Shown: positions 22,416-34,906, counted from the stretch's first letter. The stretch is 64,000 nucleotides of DNA from Bactericera cockerelli (GCA_024516035.1 CM044956.1:3121501-3185500); one strand, 5' to 3'. Numbers and translations are program-made. Notes: a model not told the origin generated them from the sequence alone.

Positions 22416-22974
22416 TAATAACTAGTTCTGATAATTTAGGACCACGACCAGGTGGTGCATTTTTTTCCCACCAATAGAATTAACTTGCCATCACGAATCT
22501 CATTTCTCATTTAGGAGACCTTTTAGGACCGTGAATTTTACACACAAAATTGGAAATGTACATTGATAATACCTACCTATTTTCTTCTGATTTTTGCATT
22601 TAAAGAAACAATATGCAAGGATATAAATCATAATAGTATTATACTGTTTGTTTAAATCTCTGTGACACTTGATTAAATATGGTTTTCATTCTGTTAAATC
22701 TAGCTGTGCCCATTGTTTGTTCTATTTGTTATTAATAAAATTTACGATTGTTGACCAGCATTTTATGATTTTATTTCTTTATTATAATTATTGTCTGCAG
22801 CTTTTAAGAGGATTAAAAGACTTGTGTAGTACAAAGGATTTTTTCATCACTAAAAGAATAATAATAATATCGCCTGATTTATACTTCCTGATTAGTAGGT
22901 ACGTACAATTATTCCAGCAGTAAGCCAAAGACCTATTATTATGTGGTAAAAATCCCAAATGGAAGCATTACTTG

Positions 22975-23052
22975 TGCTGTCTCGGTTGGGTTTCGAACCC
23001 GCGACCTCTGGATTCACAGAGTGCCCGCCTTTACCACCAAGCTATGGGGATA
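22975..23052 (-). mobile_element. SINE family C head
   Basis: Minus strand: ATCCCCATAGCTTGGTGGTA, an anticodon-arm-like region, then GGTTCGAAACCCAACCGAGA. It is a tRNA-like head with no convincing intact tRNA fold. Confidence 0.6.
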
Positions 23053-23129
23053 GAGCATATATCATTTGAGACATGGAATTTAAGCTCCGTTTGCTCAAAC
23101 TCATGAATCTTTGGAGAAAAAAAAAAAAC

Positions 23130-23700
23130 ATAAAATCAAGGCTCAGAAACTTCTAGAGACAATAAAGGGAACTTTTGTAAATTTGTTCAAAAAAAGTAAG
23201 GTATTGTTTTATTTAAACTAAAAAAAAAACATTATTTTATTATTCTATAAGCAGAAAAAATATTTATTTTCTTCCACATGATTTAGTAAAACTGTATATT
23301 ACATGAAGACATTATTAATTTATTGTACTTTCAATTTTCAATAAGTAATTAAAAAGTATGCAATGAATGTTCCTGAAATAGTGTATGCAGGAACATGGTT
23401 GACAGATACATTTGATTTAGGAAGCAAAACCGCGTGCGGGTGGCAGCTTTTCAATGAGAGCACTGAACACAATGGGATGTAGAGTTTGTTCTAAAACACC
23501 AAGTAGCAGATTAGATGGTCCACACACAGTTAATGCATTAGCTAAGTGCTCCACACCATTTTCTAGATCACCTGCTGCCAGCAAGGTTTCTCCCAGCTGG
23601 ACTTCTTGAAGGAAATATTGTTCAACAGCTGAATGATCTTCAGGGTCAGGTTTGCTTTTCTGTTGGTTTGATTCAATTGAGGGTGTCATAGTCACCTTAA
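23130..23700 (-). pseudogene. Duplicated TOMM20 second exon with 3' flank
   Basis: On the minus strand, 23695-23417 is a 92-codon open frame that repeats most of TOMM20 exon 2 (NQQKSK..., GETLLAAGDLENGVEHLANA, ALTVCG, VFSALIEKLPPA) but diverges at both ends and stops at RGFAS. A possible AG acceptor precedes it (TTTTAAG), but that phase does not fit TOMM20 exon 1, which leaves one base over. The flank 23130-23425 is similar to 24580-24895, so the duplication took 3' sequence too. It is most likely a partial duplicate without its own first exon. A separate short protein starting MTMTPSIE is possible but lacks the membrane anchor. Confidence 0.7.
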
Positions 23701-23839
23701 AATAAATTAAACCTGTGTGAATTAGAATAATCCTAGAGCCCTGGAAATTTTTTGCACTACTGCCAATGTCTATTAACCGAACACAGAGAGGGAGCGAAGC
23801 GACCTCACAAAGAGAGGTTCTGTTTTAACTTGCATACTG

Positions 23840-24230
23840 GACGATTTGGCTTTCGTTTGTCTGTTATGTATGTTTTGTTTGTTTGCCTGTCTGTAACTCT
23901 CGACCGGATTGTTCAAAATTGTTGAAATTTAGTATACATGTTTATTGGGGTCCTAAAATTCTACCTATAGTTTTTGGTCCGAATTTGGCCACTCGGGGCC
24001 AAATGGGGGTCGTTTTGGGGAAAATTGAAAACGATTTTTCTATTTTTATTGAATAAAGCAAGGCTCTTGAAATTTTGTAGAGTCGTTGAGAATATATATT
24101 TGAGTTCAGTAGTAAAATTTGGTGATCGTGTAAGCTAAGGGGCCGTACTGTGGTAAAAAATTAAAAAAAGGGCCGGTTGATATTTTTTGATAAATCCTCG
24201 AAGGACGAGAACTATTTTTTTTTTTTTTTT
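23840..24230. repeat. Dispersed repeat (CGACCGGATTGTTCAAAATT type)
   Basis: This stretch is the approximate reverse complement of 60895-61250 over several hundred bases: CGGATTGTTCAAAATTGTTG, ATTGGGGTCCTAAAATTCTA, GGCCACTCGGGGCCAAATGG and GGGGCCGTACTGTGGTAAAA. No coding frame. Class unknown. Confidence 0.65.
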
Positions 24231-24262
24231 CATCTGAAAAACTAGATTTTTTTCTTTTTATA

Positions 24263-24395
24263 TGTTACAGGGATCCAAATTTTTTTTTATTGTTACAGGG
24301 AGTCTAACGCTAAAATATTTTACTTTATTTTTCTTTTCTTTATATTGTTACAGGGAGTCCATCTAATGCTAAAAATACTTTTACTTTATTTTTTC
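24263..24395. repeat. Short tandem duplication
   Basis: The block TTGTTACAGGGAGTC, a CTAATGCTAAAA-like segment and TTTTACTTTATTTTT occurs in two to three successive copies of about 65-70 bp. Confidence 0.5.
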
Positions 24396-24579
24396 CTCTC
24401 GGTGGCTACGGTTGTGTACGTATAAGATCCATCGTCATTCGAGGGTTAAAACCTATCGATGGTGTATTCATGTCAAGGTGTCAATGTCCTGTGCTTGATT
24501 GAACATTTATATTGCAATAGTTGAATCTGTTGAGGTGGTACAGTTCACAGAACCAGGTTATTCAATTCCTGATTACCTG

Positions 24580-26042
24580 TAAAATCAAGGCTCCAAACTC
24601 TGGTGTGAAGGCTCACTAATTGAAAAAGAACAAAATAGGGTAATTTTGTAAATTTGTTCAAGGAAAAACTTTATTGTTATATTTATTCTAAAGAAAAGTA
24701 ATTATTTATTTTGCTTAAAGAGAACAATAAGTTTTTTTTCAAGAGGATAAGTAATTAACTTTATTGCATTGAAGAAATTATTTGTACTTACAATATTATC
24801 AATAAGTAATTAAAAAGTATGCAATGAATGTTCCTAAAATATCATATGCAGGAACATTGTTGACAAGTACATTTGGTTTAGGAAGTAAAACCAAGCTTAC
24901 TATGTAGTTATCACTCTTTACACATTACAAACTACTACTTCTTATCCTGAAGGTTTAGTGTACACGAGTGAAATAAGTGATACTACCACAAATAAGATGC
25001 AGAGGACACAACCTAGGTCACGGGCAACACTCCGGATATAAAAATTAAAGTGTAACCAAGGTTCTATAATCCTATTATCTTCTTCTCGACTCAACAAATT
25101 ACACATAATCTATTTAAATTGTCCGCAAAGTCTGAAATGCCCCATTGAAACAAAAATTTAAAGATTTCATTTCTTAGTGCAACAATAATTATTTTTTTAA
25201 TAAAGAGGTATGTTCTATGTTTTTATTCATTTCGTAAGCAAGGAAAAATAATGACGAATAAAATTTGTAAAACAATTGAATTATTGAGTTAAAACAATAC
25301 AGGTAATATTCATCTGGATGCAATAATTTAATCTTCTTTTCTCAAATAAAATAAGCCCATAAGTGTTGATTGATCTCAGTAAATTATACTGTATTATACA
25401 TAAGAATAATATATATTATATTTATATGTGTGGAAAACTGATAATAATCAGTATCCTGAAAGTTACAGTAAATGTGAAACACATTATTCAAAGGTTCAAG
25501 AGTTTATTAAAAATAATGATTAATGGCAAGCTAAATTTGTTAATGTTAAAACTGTGACACTTTCTCAGTGGAAGAAAAATGAAACCCCAATTATGACATT
25601 GAACTTTACAAAGTAAAGCTGACTCATACAAAGCTTTCTATCCATTTCACATCACAGCTAATTTTTTTATTCATTACAAGACCTATAGTAATTTGAATAG
25701 ATTTATTTTATAGCGAAGTTACAGTATTTTTTACTCAACTGAAAATATCTAAGAGTATAAAAACATGGCAATTGTTCTTACTATTTTTAAGTTTTTTAGT
25801 AGAACATTTTCCACAACAGTAAGAAGTGCTTGATAGTTGCAATATCAAATAAAACAGACCAGTTAAAATTAATAAAACAAGAGAAAATCAATAACTGTCT
25901 CATAACTTTCTTTGGTTTCTTATAAGTTATTTCAATAACAGATTACCTCTAAGGAACATAAAACATGCTTAAAATATCTAAAATCTCTTTCAGGGAGAAA
26001 ATCTAGTAGGTGAGATATTCAAGGTGGAATATTATGAACAAC
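24580..26042. other. TOMM20 3' region
   Basis: AT-rich sequence downstream of the TOMM20 stop (minus strand). The part 24580-24895 is the counterpart of the flank of the duplicated exon at 23130-23425. No coding exon recognised in 24900-26042. Confidence 0.45.
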
Positions 26043-29000
26043 CTATTCTAGGCCAAGATCTTCAACAGTGCTGGGTTCACCAATTATTCTCTGTAACACA
26101 AAAATACAATTTAAATAAAGTTGAGAACAATAATAAATACAGCAAAACTTAGCATATTTTTTGTTTTCATTTAATCAATTTTTTATTCTCATATCAAATT
26201 AAAGTTGTATTTTTATCATATAATAGCTCTTTTTTCTTTTCTTTTTTATACTATTTTATACAGACTTGATTGATCATCTTATAACAGCATATCTAATAAA
26301 AATGGTTATTTTATCAGTTATTAGCTCTCTTTTTTGTATACTTTTTAAATGCCCTTTGAATGAGGTACATTTACTAAGTAAAGATTATACCAATTTTTGA
26401 GACCTTACCATATTTGTTTTTCTTAAAAAATTATGGTGTTTCATGATGGGGGTGGACATCTTCTCAGATCCCACTGATGGGATTTTATAGCTAGATTTTT
26501 TTTTTTTTTTTTTTTTTTAATTATGAGAATATTTGTTTAATTTCCCTTAGTTTAATTTAGTAGTAAGTTTGCAGTTTTAGTTTAGTAGTACTTAAATTTA
26601 TATTTTAATGTTAATGTTAATTTGTATAATGAGTTCTGTGTACTCATAAGATTATGTGTATATAAAAAAAATGTTCACACAGTGTAATCTTTGTACACTT
26701 TTTTGTTTTCTTTGTCAATTTGTTTTGACTGATTGACTGACTGATTAGTTGTTTACTTAGACCAGAAGTTAGGTAAAATTGAACTTACCATGCCTGCGGG
26801 TGGCAGCTTTTCAATGAGAGCACTGAACACATTGGGAGGTAGAGTTTGTTGTAGAACACCAAGTAGCTGATTAGGTTGTCCACACACAGTTAATGCATTC
26901 GCTAAGTGCTCCACACCATTTTCTAGATCACCTGCTGCCAGCAAGGTTTCTCCCAGCTGGATTTCTTGAAGGAAATATTGTTGAACAGCTGAATGATCTT
27001 TAAGGTCAGGTATACCACGTTTGCTTTTCTGTTGGTTCAATTCACGGTTTTTCCTCCTCCCTAAAAAGAAAACAAAGATCAGGTAATCCAAAGCCCATAC
27101 AAGTAGATCAATAATATTTTTGAAGTCAATGTTTTAGAGTAGTCAACAGAGGAATGACTGATGCAGTCTTCCTGACCATCATGATTAAGGTTATCAAGAA
27201 ACAAAGAAACTTATTACAGGACTGTTACCATTAAAAATGCAAAATTAGTAATAAAAAAAAAATAACCTTGCTTAGTGGAAAAAGTAACCTTCACAGGAAC
27301 ACAAAAAAGTTAAATATGTACTATTTACAAAGTATCAACAGATTATTTTCATCAGCTCTTTTTTGAAAATGACATGTACATCTTTCAGTTTAGTATGAAT
27401 CTTTATTTATAGTATTAACACAATAAAGGCCTGAATGTTTACGCAGAACGTTGTCAATGAGAGACCTGTCTAATTGAGATCATTTTATTAGCACCTAGAA
27501 ATTTGTATTGTATCAGATTTTGAATTAGTGAATTATGTACATTTATGTACCTACATACATAAATGTACATTTTTCATATCTTACAAAGTTCCCTGATAAC
27601 ATACATTGTTCTCTATAAGTAATACTTGTTGGATAAAGTGAACTTGTTCCTTATAGCCATTATAACAGTTATAGTGAAAATTGGCTGTAAGGAACAAATC
27701 TGTAAAATTCCTTGAAGTTTGTTATATGGGTCATTTTCATTTATCTTGGGCAATTGGATTTTTTAAAGTCATGAACGTTACCTTTTTGCTAAACAATTTT
27801 TAGGCTCAGAAGACTAAGACAAATACCTTTGAGCAAAAGCTTTCATTTAGAATATTTCTAGCAGCTACCTCTTCACACAAAATTACAAAAACTTAACGTA
27901 CCAGGTAACGTTCATGACCACGGGTAACGTTCATGACGGTAACGTTCATGAGTAACACGCCACTAAAACAATCTTTTCTCAATAAAAGAATATTCACTTT
28001 ACAAAAAAAAAAAATTGATTGGAAAGAGGACATGCAGAAGAATTAAAGAAATACATTATATATTAAAGAATCATTACAATTTATTTAAAAAACCGCGTAA
28101 CGTTCTTGTCAAAAAAAATTAGACCCACCATTGTCCCTCACAGTACTGCATCCAACATCCAACTGACCGGAAATTTCAAAACAAAAACAATGTCATCTGT
28201 AAGAAGCAAAATGGCGGCAGCTGCTAGCTTCTCATTCTAAGGGTTTTTCAAAATGGTTTACATTTTTTTGGGGGTAACATTCATGACGGAGATTTTTTTT
28301 TCTTCGTAGGGACACAACTTTACACGTCTGTAGAATGAGGTGAACATTATTATTTTTATGAAAACTAATGGTCACATCCTAAATAAACTGTATTTTTCTC
28401 ATTTATATTGGATTTTGGTGAAAATAATGGGGAGAAATGCATTTTTTTCTATCAGACACAGTAAAATCTTAGACTAAGGGACACCTAAAATATCATGAAC
28501 GTTACTTACATAACTGGCAATTTTGAGTCTCCACATTAGTTTAAAAGACAATTTATTATTGTAATTTATAAAAAAAATCGTTTCCTATGTGATCAAATAG
28601 ATTTTAGTCATATAGCCCTATTATTTTCACATTTATTAAAGGAGAAAGGTTGCGGACTTGTAATGCCCAAGATAAATGAAAATGACCCATATATGATTTC
28701 TACTGTAACTATAAATTTGAAAACAACACATTAATATAACAGAAGATAGATAGACAATACTATCAAAGAGGAGAAAAATAGGGTAACATATCTTTTTTAA
28801 CAAAAAAGTAGGATCTCTATGACATTGCTCCAAGTGAAGGTAGGTAGGAAACTGAAGAGAAAGCAGGGCCCATAAATGATTTCAGACATTTTTGACATTT
28901 TCATGTCTTTGCTCTGGCACATAACCAAAATTATGTGACGAAATTATGTAACGAAATTATGTAACGAAATAGTAAATTATAAAAAGAGAGAAGAGAAAAA

Positions 29001-29611
29001 GTATGTGTCATGAGCACAATACGAAATTTGGTCAGTTAAGTTTTAGACCTTGAATAGTAAAGATGAAAATGTTGCAGACTCGTATGCAAGCGTTTTATCA
29101 CTAAGTAGTCACTGTGGCAGAGCGAGTTAGCGCGCTAGGCATTGCACCCATGGTGACCTGGGTTCGATTCCCAGCGGGGGAGGATTTTTTCAATACTCAT
29201 GTAATACAAGGGGAAAGTTTTGTTTATTGAATACCCAAAAAAAAAAAGAAAAACCAACCGAATAAGTTGTTTTTTGGGTTGTAGACTTAGCATGGAATCT
29301 TTAAACTACAAAGAAGTATTCTTAGGATATTTTACAAGTTTTGTAAGGTTTTATGTATGTCTGTCTGATTGAATTGTCTCAAAATCAGAGATGAAATGAT
29401 GCACTTGGTTTGATCCCAGGTCAAATTTCTTATTTATTTTCTATTTCAAAATAAGTGTGGTTGAATACTTACTTTCTTTCAGTTTTTCCTTGAACAGAGG
29501 ATCGCTTCTTCGTTTACTATCAAAATAAATACAGTAACCCGCAACCACAGCTACTCCGACTGCCACAGCAGTGACTACTTTATTTCCTGATATGATTTCC
29601 ATGGGAGACAT
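26043..29611 (-). CDS. TOMM20: Mitochondrial import receptor subunit TOM20
   Basis: Three coding exons on the minus strand: 29611-29473, 27060-26789 and 26090-26043 (TAG), phase-consistent and giving 152 codons; vertebrate TOM20 has about 145. A second in-frame ATG at 29602 could be the start. The N-terminus has a hydrophobic anchor (VVTAVAVGVAVVAGYCIYF) followed by the basic DSKRRSDPLFKEKLKE, as in TOM20. Exon 2 encodes the cytosolic TPR-like receptor domain with FLQEIQLGETLLAAGDLENG, ALTVCGQPNQLLGVLQQTLP and VFSALIEKLPPAG. The short last exon RIIGEPSTVEDLGLE matches the acidic tail. Family knowledge: it binds presequences at the outer mitochondrial membrane as part of the TOM complex. The 1.9-kb region 27700-29250 of intron 1 is filled with transposons. 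A partial copy of exon 2 lies 3 kb downstream. Confidence 0.95.
27726..28690. mobile_element. Unclassified DNA element with 26-bp TIRs and GTAACGTTCATGA iterons
   Basis: Inverted termini ATGGGTCATTTTCATTTATC... at 27726-27751 and its complement at 28665-28690 (ending GAAAATGACCCAT). Inside, GTAACGTTCATGA or close variants occur at about 27770, 27906, 27926, 27940, 28095, 28272 and 28494 in both orientations. No transposase frame. It lies in TOMM20 intron 1. Confidence 0.7.
28860..29095. repeat. Dispersed element with 12-bp tandem motif, copy 1
   Basis: It contains three AAATTATGTAACG-type units at 28932-28972 and an end CAGACTCGTATGCAAGCG at about 29070-29087. It is the reverse complement of 58725-59045, which carries a longer array of the same motif. 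Confidence 0.65.
29107..29240 (+). mobile_element. SINE family E (tRNA-derived)
   Basis: AGTCACTGTGGCAGAGCGAG, GTTCGATTCCCAGC as box B, then a short body ending in an A-rich run. Further copies are at 43355, 49320 and 53932. Confidence 0.75.
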
Positions 29612-31360
29612 CAGTGCAGTGAGTACGAAAATGAATTTGAAGAGATTTGTAGTATAGATGACTCAAGACATGCACTTGAGAAGACTAGATTTTAGAGGCC
29701 AGTGTCTGTTTCTGAGGGGCTTACTTCAGTCTAGCCTCAGGTTGAATCGGGACTAGAGATGGTTCAAAGTTCAGAATATCCTGAAATTCAGGTGTGCTGG
29801 TAATGTAATTCTTAAGTTTGGGAAATCAATATTAGACTGAGCAAAAATAAATGAAAAAAACAAGGTCAAAGTCAACCCTTCAAAATTCAAAAATTCGCAG
29901 GACTATTTTCCACTTTCCACACTTGAGGGCGAAGGAACTGAAGGAAGGAAGGAAAGGAAAAATGAAAAGAGTTAAATTTTCATGTCTACTTGACAGGCAA
30001 GGTAAAAAGGGGAGATCCATGAAGAAAATATTACAGTGTTGTCTGAAATACACAGCGAAGAACGATATTCGCGAGTTCTACCACGAAAGATCTTAAGCAC
30101 CGGCTCACAGATTTATGTGTTGCTGACATGTGACGTGATTCCCTCAGCCCTCTTCACTTCTTCCGTATCATCAGATTCTTCAGTCCTTTCCTTATCCTTA
30201 TATTGAATTACAATATACATAGTAATAATTAATAATCATTCAAGTTGTCAATCAGAATCAGAAATCAGAGTTAAGTTAACTGAGTTTAGCACATTATCAT
30301 TAGAAAAAGTTAAATGGTCCATGTAGTTCTCATCTCAAAACAGAGTTAAATCTGTTAAAATAATATTCAAAATCAAATCTTCAACTCAACATAGTGAGGT
30401 CATAGTGATCAATATTAATTCTTGTCAATTTTCTAACCTTTTATAAAGTGAGTGGTCAATTCATTGGTTTTGTAATACCTAAGTGGAGCAAAATTAATAG
30501 ACAAAATTGGGATCTCATATCTCCCACCAACCATCATATTCCAATTTCAATCTTACAATCCCACCACTGGTTGTTGCCCACTCTACAACTACCCCAATTG
30601 TCCTAAAAATGCTAGGGTAGGCCCCAACATCCAGAGTAAAGAGCTGAAAAAACTTAACTCCAGTAATTTACTTGAACTATTACTGTATCATCACAACTAT
30701 TCCATTATTATTTCAGAAGTCAAAGACTGTAATCATGAGTTGACAATGTTCAAGTGCCTGTTGGATATAACTAACTATATTACTTTATAAAACAACATAC
30801 AATGGCTTTTGTAAGTATGTCCCCTTTTTTATTTATTTTTTTACCTCAAAAAGATGGAGGAAGAGGCAATTGTAAAATAATATCACAAATATGTAAATAA
30901 GGTTATTCTTCTTCTTCTTCTTTCACCTCTTCCCAAACTCACTTGGGGTTGGCATTGTTCAATCTCATAGTTAAGGTTGTTATGTTGTGGCATATTATTA
31001 TGACTAAATGCCCTTCCTAACACCAATAATTCTATTTGATTCAATGTCCTGCTAAAGATGGGGATTTAAGTGGGTTAACATATGCTGGGAATTCTACCAG
31101 AGTAGAAGGGAAATATGGTACTCGGAACTCTTGCCGCGTTTTAGTCTACACCACTGTTTTTTTGCTAGTCTAATCATTTTTTATCTTCTACATGTTTTTT
31201 TCCTTGATTACGTTGGAACGTGTAACCTTTATCCATTCTTTTTAATCGCAGCGTAACTTATTTCAAAGTATAGCAAGATAAAGTTCTTATTTATTGCATC
31301 GTAAGTATTTTTTATGACCATGTGACCAATTGGCATGATCACATTGTGTGCCGCTCCTAT
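29612..31360. other. Intergenic region 5' of TOMM20
   Basis: No conserved exon found. An 81-codon frame at 29851-30096 is Lys-rich and resembles no family I know, so it is not called. A partial Harbinger-like MITE end (TTTTGTAATACCTAAGTGG then AAAATTAATAGAC) is at 30466-30503. Sequence at 31085-31135 (AGAAGGGAAATATGGTACTC) recurs inverted at 41620-41660. Confidence 0.4.
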
Positions 31361-31400
31361 TATATAAAGATCATACGATTACATTTGCAATCACGTTGAG
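31361..31400 (+). promoter_or_regulatory. Candidate core promoter (TATA box)
   Basis: TATATAAA at 31361-31368 with an Inr-like TCACGTT about 30 bp downstream, and CCAATTGG at 31327-31334. It lies about 350 bp before the ATG of the gene at 31746, consistent with its 5' UTR. Confidence 0.4.
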
Positions 31401-31599
31401 CCTTGATGTTCTAATTTTACTTAAAGGTTACCTGAATGTTTTTGCGTTTGTTTACCACACGTGCAGACCCACTCCTACAGTTATCATTGCAATTATATTC
31501 TAAGTTGGAGAGGGAAATTGTATATAAACTTTGGTCAGATTTCAAGACTTCATCAGTTTCATCAAGCCTTCTCAACAAGTACAACTACCGTAGACTCAC

Positions 31600-31745
31600 C
31601 AGCCAATCCAACTAGCCCAAGCTCACCAAACTCAACTCAGCTCCATTTTCACCAACAGCTCTACTCCATCTCCACCAACAACTCTACTCCATCTCCACCA
31701 ACAGCTCTATTCCATCTCCACCAACAACTCTACTCTACACCAAAA
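31600..31745 (+). repeat. Tandem repeat in a 5' UTR
   Basis: Three to four copies of a 27-bp-type unit, CAACTCTACTCCATCTCCAC plus CAACAG, end directly before the ATG at 31746. The frame through it is open but has no ATG, so it is read as untranslated. Confidence 0.6.
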
Positions 31746-34700
31746 ATGGCCAAACAATACAACTCTGGTAAGTTTTTCAAATTTCTTAACAAGGCTTGAT
31801 TTGAATATTTAATACTTTTCAAAATTCAAAGTGAAAATAAATGCCTAATTATATAAAATATTTTCAACTGTTCACAGAGAACAATAAAGCCGGCAAGGCT
31901 TTCATACTCGATGTGAAAGTCAATGGTTGCGGATGTGATCTGGATAACATCTATCTTTGTCTCAAAAATGATTTGGACGTTAACGTGGAGAAGGTAAGTT
32001 TTTTCTTTGTTTTATACTTTTTTGCTTCTTTTTTTTTTAATAATTGAGATAGTCTTGAGTTCAATTCTCACTCATTGCATGTTTTCAAACCAAGTGTTAA
32101 TTGATTGAGAGTGTTAAAATCTTTTTGCTATTCTTCTTATATTGAAAGAAATAAAATTTGATGTAGTTTCTTAATACGTGGGACTTATATACTAATGGTC
32201 TCGAGTTTGATTCTCATTCATAGTTTAATTTATCTTACAACCTAGGGTGTTAATATTGGAGTTAAAATCTATTTTTCTTACATAAATTTCAACAGATATT
32301 ATTTTTTCTTTTTCTACATTTAAAGCTGACAGTTTTGAGTTTGGTTCCTATTCATAACGTTTTTCTACAGACTGTTAATATTGACTGTTATTTTTTCTTA
32401 TATTTGAAAAGATGTTATTTCACTTTGTTATGACTCATATGCTAGTATACTTGAGTTTGACTCTCAAGTATGGTAAATTTTAACCCAAAGTGATAGAGTT
32501 CTAAAATCTTACTGTTATTTTTTCTTATATTATTTTAAATGGATATTGCTTTTTTTATTTGAACAAACTGCATTTGATATAGTTTGTTAAAGCTGAGAAC
32601 TCATATGCTGACAGTCTAGAGTTCGAGTTCTGTCCATATCATATCTTTCAAGAGAGTGTCAATATTTAAAATTAATGGTGTTATATTACTTTGGTTATAA
32701 CATAGGGGTATCTCTATTTCGATAGGTATAACAAGTTTGAAACATCTGTTCAGGTATGCTCCAATATTTTTGTACATCTAAGTATAAATTCTCACTTTTA
32801 TATTCCTACTGATATGATTTTTACTATATTTCATGCTATAATCAATTCAAATTGATGTTTTTTTTTTAATTTCAGGAGGAAGAATTCATTAGGCTGACCC
32901 CAAATAAATTTCATTTGAAGGTGTCCTACTATACAGTATGTCTCAGAAGTCCTGGCAATGGCCTCATAACTTTTGAATGGGTACGAATTTTTGGATTCTG
33001 TTTGTTTCTAAGGATAGGAAGTGCCCTATGGCCGATTCACTGGTGATGTCAAAATTTAGGTTCGAACCCCGAAAGTGGCACTTTTTTGATAGAAATGGCC
33101 ATTTCTTGAGAAATTTAAATGAGAAGGTATTTTTTTAATTTCATATTATTAATCAACAGGTAAAAATACTGCATTCCTCAAAAAATAAATTTTCTATCAC
33201 TATCAGTGGCGGAGCTATGGTGGTTTCAAACTTAAAAATCTGGTTTTTTGAGACACCCTGTAGCTTTGGTACCGCGGGACTCAATACAGTCCTCAATGAT
33301 TTAAAATGACAAAAAAAGTGTCTTGGAAGTACTGAAATGGTAAAAAATCCGATATTTCACCTCCATCAGTGCCGGAGGGTTGGATAACAATGACCTATTT
33401 TCATGACAATAATCAATTTTCTTTAGTTGCATTGTCTTGAAGTGAAAAAGGGTTCGATAACAACTTTAGTTTGTGAACAATTGTTAGAATGACGACAACA
33501 ACAACAACAACAAATAGATATTGATTAGTTGAGTAAAATGTGTTGGTACCTCTACTACATTATTGTTTTCAAACCTCAACTCTTAGTTAAGTGAAGAGAA
33601 ACAGATTTATTTATGTATTAAATAGATATCTAATTATCCACATTCACATTAGTTACCTACCTGTTTATTTCCTAATTACCTATGTATCATGGATTTGAGT
33701 CAACCTGATTCAGGACCATATGCAGGTTCAAAATTAGTTCACTCCTGAACCTAGGTAGGTACCTACTTAAATATTTATTTGATTTAAAAGTTCACTCTCT
33801 TCGATCCTCATGGCATTGCAATGAGTTTCTTTTCCAAAGTGTCCCCTTCTAGATTCAGTAATGAGACTGCGGAATCCCCGGGTTCGATTCTCGGTGGGAA
33901 ATATTATAACTCGACTATGTGGTTGTGGTTGGATGTGTTGGCGGCTCACTCAACCTCATCAAGACAAATGAGTAAATACTTTAATTGAGAATAGCAATCA
34001 CTGGTGGCATTACAAGTTAAATGAAATTCGAAAGAATGAGGGATACTTACTTATACTAGACTTGTAATGCTGTGATACCCACTACAGTCGCGATTTGGTG
34101 AAGGTTGTGTGTTTGTATGGTGGATAATTGAAGCCTAGGTAAATAATAGGTAAAATGTGATCTTACAAGTATTATTGACTTTGCTCTCCGGCACTGATGG
34201 AGGTGATATATGGGAGTTGTATCCATTTCAGTACTTCTAAGACACTTTTTTTGTCATTTTAAATCATTGAGGACTGTATTGAGTACCGCGGTACCAAAGC
34301 TACAGGGTGTCTCAAAAAACCAGATTTTCAAGTTCGAAACCACCATAGCTCCGCCACTGATAGAGATAGAAAATTTATTTCTTGAGGAATGCAGTATTTT
34401 TACCTGTTTATTAATAATATGAAATTAAAAAAATACCTTCTCATTTAAATTTCTCAAGAAATGGCCATTTCTATCAAAAAAGTGCCACTTCCGGGGTTCG
34501 AACCTGGATTTTGACATCACCAGTGAATCGGCTATAGGGCACTTCCTATCCTTAGAAACAAACAGAATCCAAAAATTCGTACCCATTCAAAAGTTATGAG
34601 GCCATTGCCAGGACTTCTGAGACATACTGTATAAGAGTATCCAAATTACAATCGAAAATCGGAGTGTTTGTTCACGAAAATGCTCAGATATCAATAACAC

Positions 34701-34906
34701 CAATTTCGTCCAATCTGACTCCTGAGGAAGTGGAAAAGTTCATAAAAGTTCAAACTGTAACGAAAAGAAAATCCGCACCATCCACTTCACCTAAACCATC
34801 CACTTCATCTAAACCAACCACGTCTAGACCAGAATATACTGTGGAGGAAGAGGAGGAAGAAGAAGTAGAAGCTGAGGTCAGTAGTTTTAAAGAGAAAAAA
34901 AAATAA
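31746..34906 (+). CDS. Unidentified small protein with Ser/Pro and Glu-rich tail; last exon split by a transposon
   Basis: Exons 31746-31767 (MAKQYNS), 31878-31993 and 32876-32933, continuing at 34632-34906 once the element 32934-34629 and one TA copy are set aside. The pieces then total exactly 157 codons in one frame. The N-terminal two thirds look like a small beta-rich domain (KAFILDVKVNGCGCDLDNIY, KFHLKVSYY, IGVFVHENAQISITPI). The rest is TPEEVEKFIK, a Lys/Ser/Pro stretch (SAPSTSPKPSTSSKPTTSRP) and seven Glu. I do not recognise the family. The basic-then-acidic tail could suit a nuclear protein, but that is a guess. Splice sites are good (GTAAGT donors, TTTCAG acceptor with a long T run). 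As it stands the exon is interrupted, so this allele is null unless the element is spliced out. AATAAA is at about 35119. Confidence 0.6.
32934..34629. mobile_element. Tc1/mariner-ended foldback transposon inside a coding exon
   Basis: Begins CAGTATGTCTCAGAAGTCCT and ends with the exact complement, flanked by TA at 32932-32933 and 34630-34631. The inverted arms are about 440 bp each (to about 33372 and from about 34185). The 800-bp centre is AT-rich, has no transposase frame, and includes a tRNA-like segment at 33860-33900 (GGGTTCGATTCTCGGTGGG). Inner sequences GAGACACCCTGTAGC at 33250 and their complement at 34302 suggest an older element within the arms. Confidence 0.85.

Noticed and set aside
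29851..30096. 81-codon Lys/Arg-rich open frame
   Set aside because: No family resemblance, no splice context, lies upstream of TOMM20 on the other strand; expected by chance.
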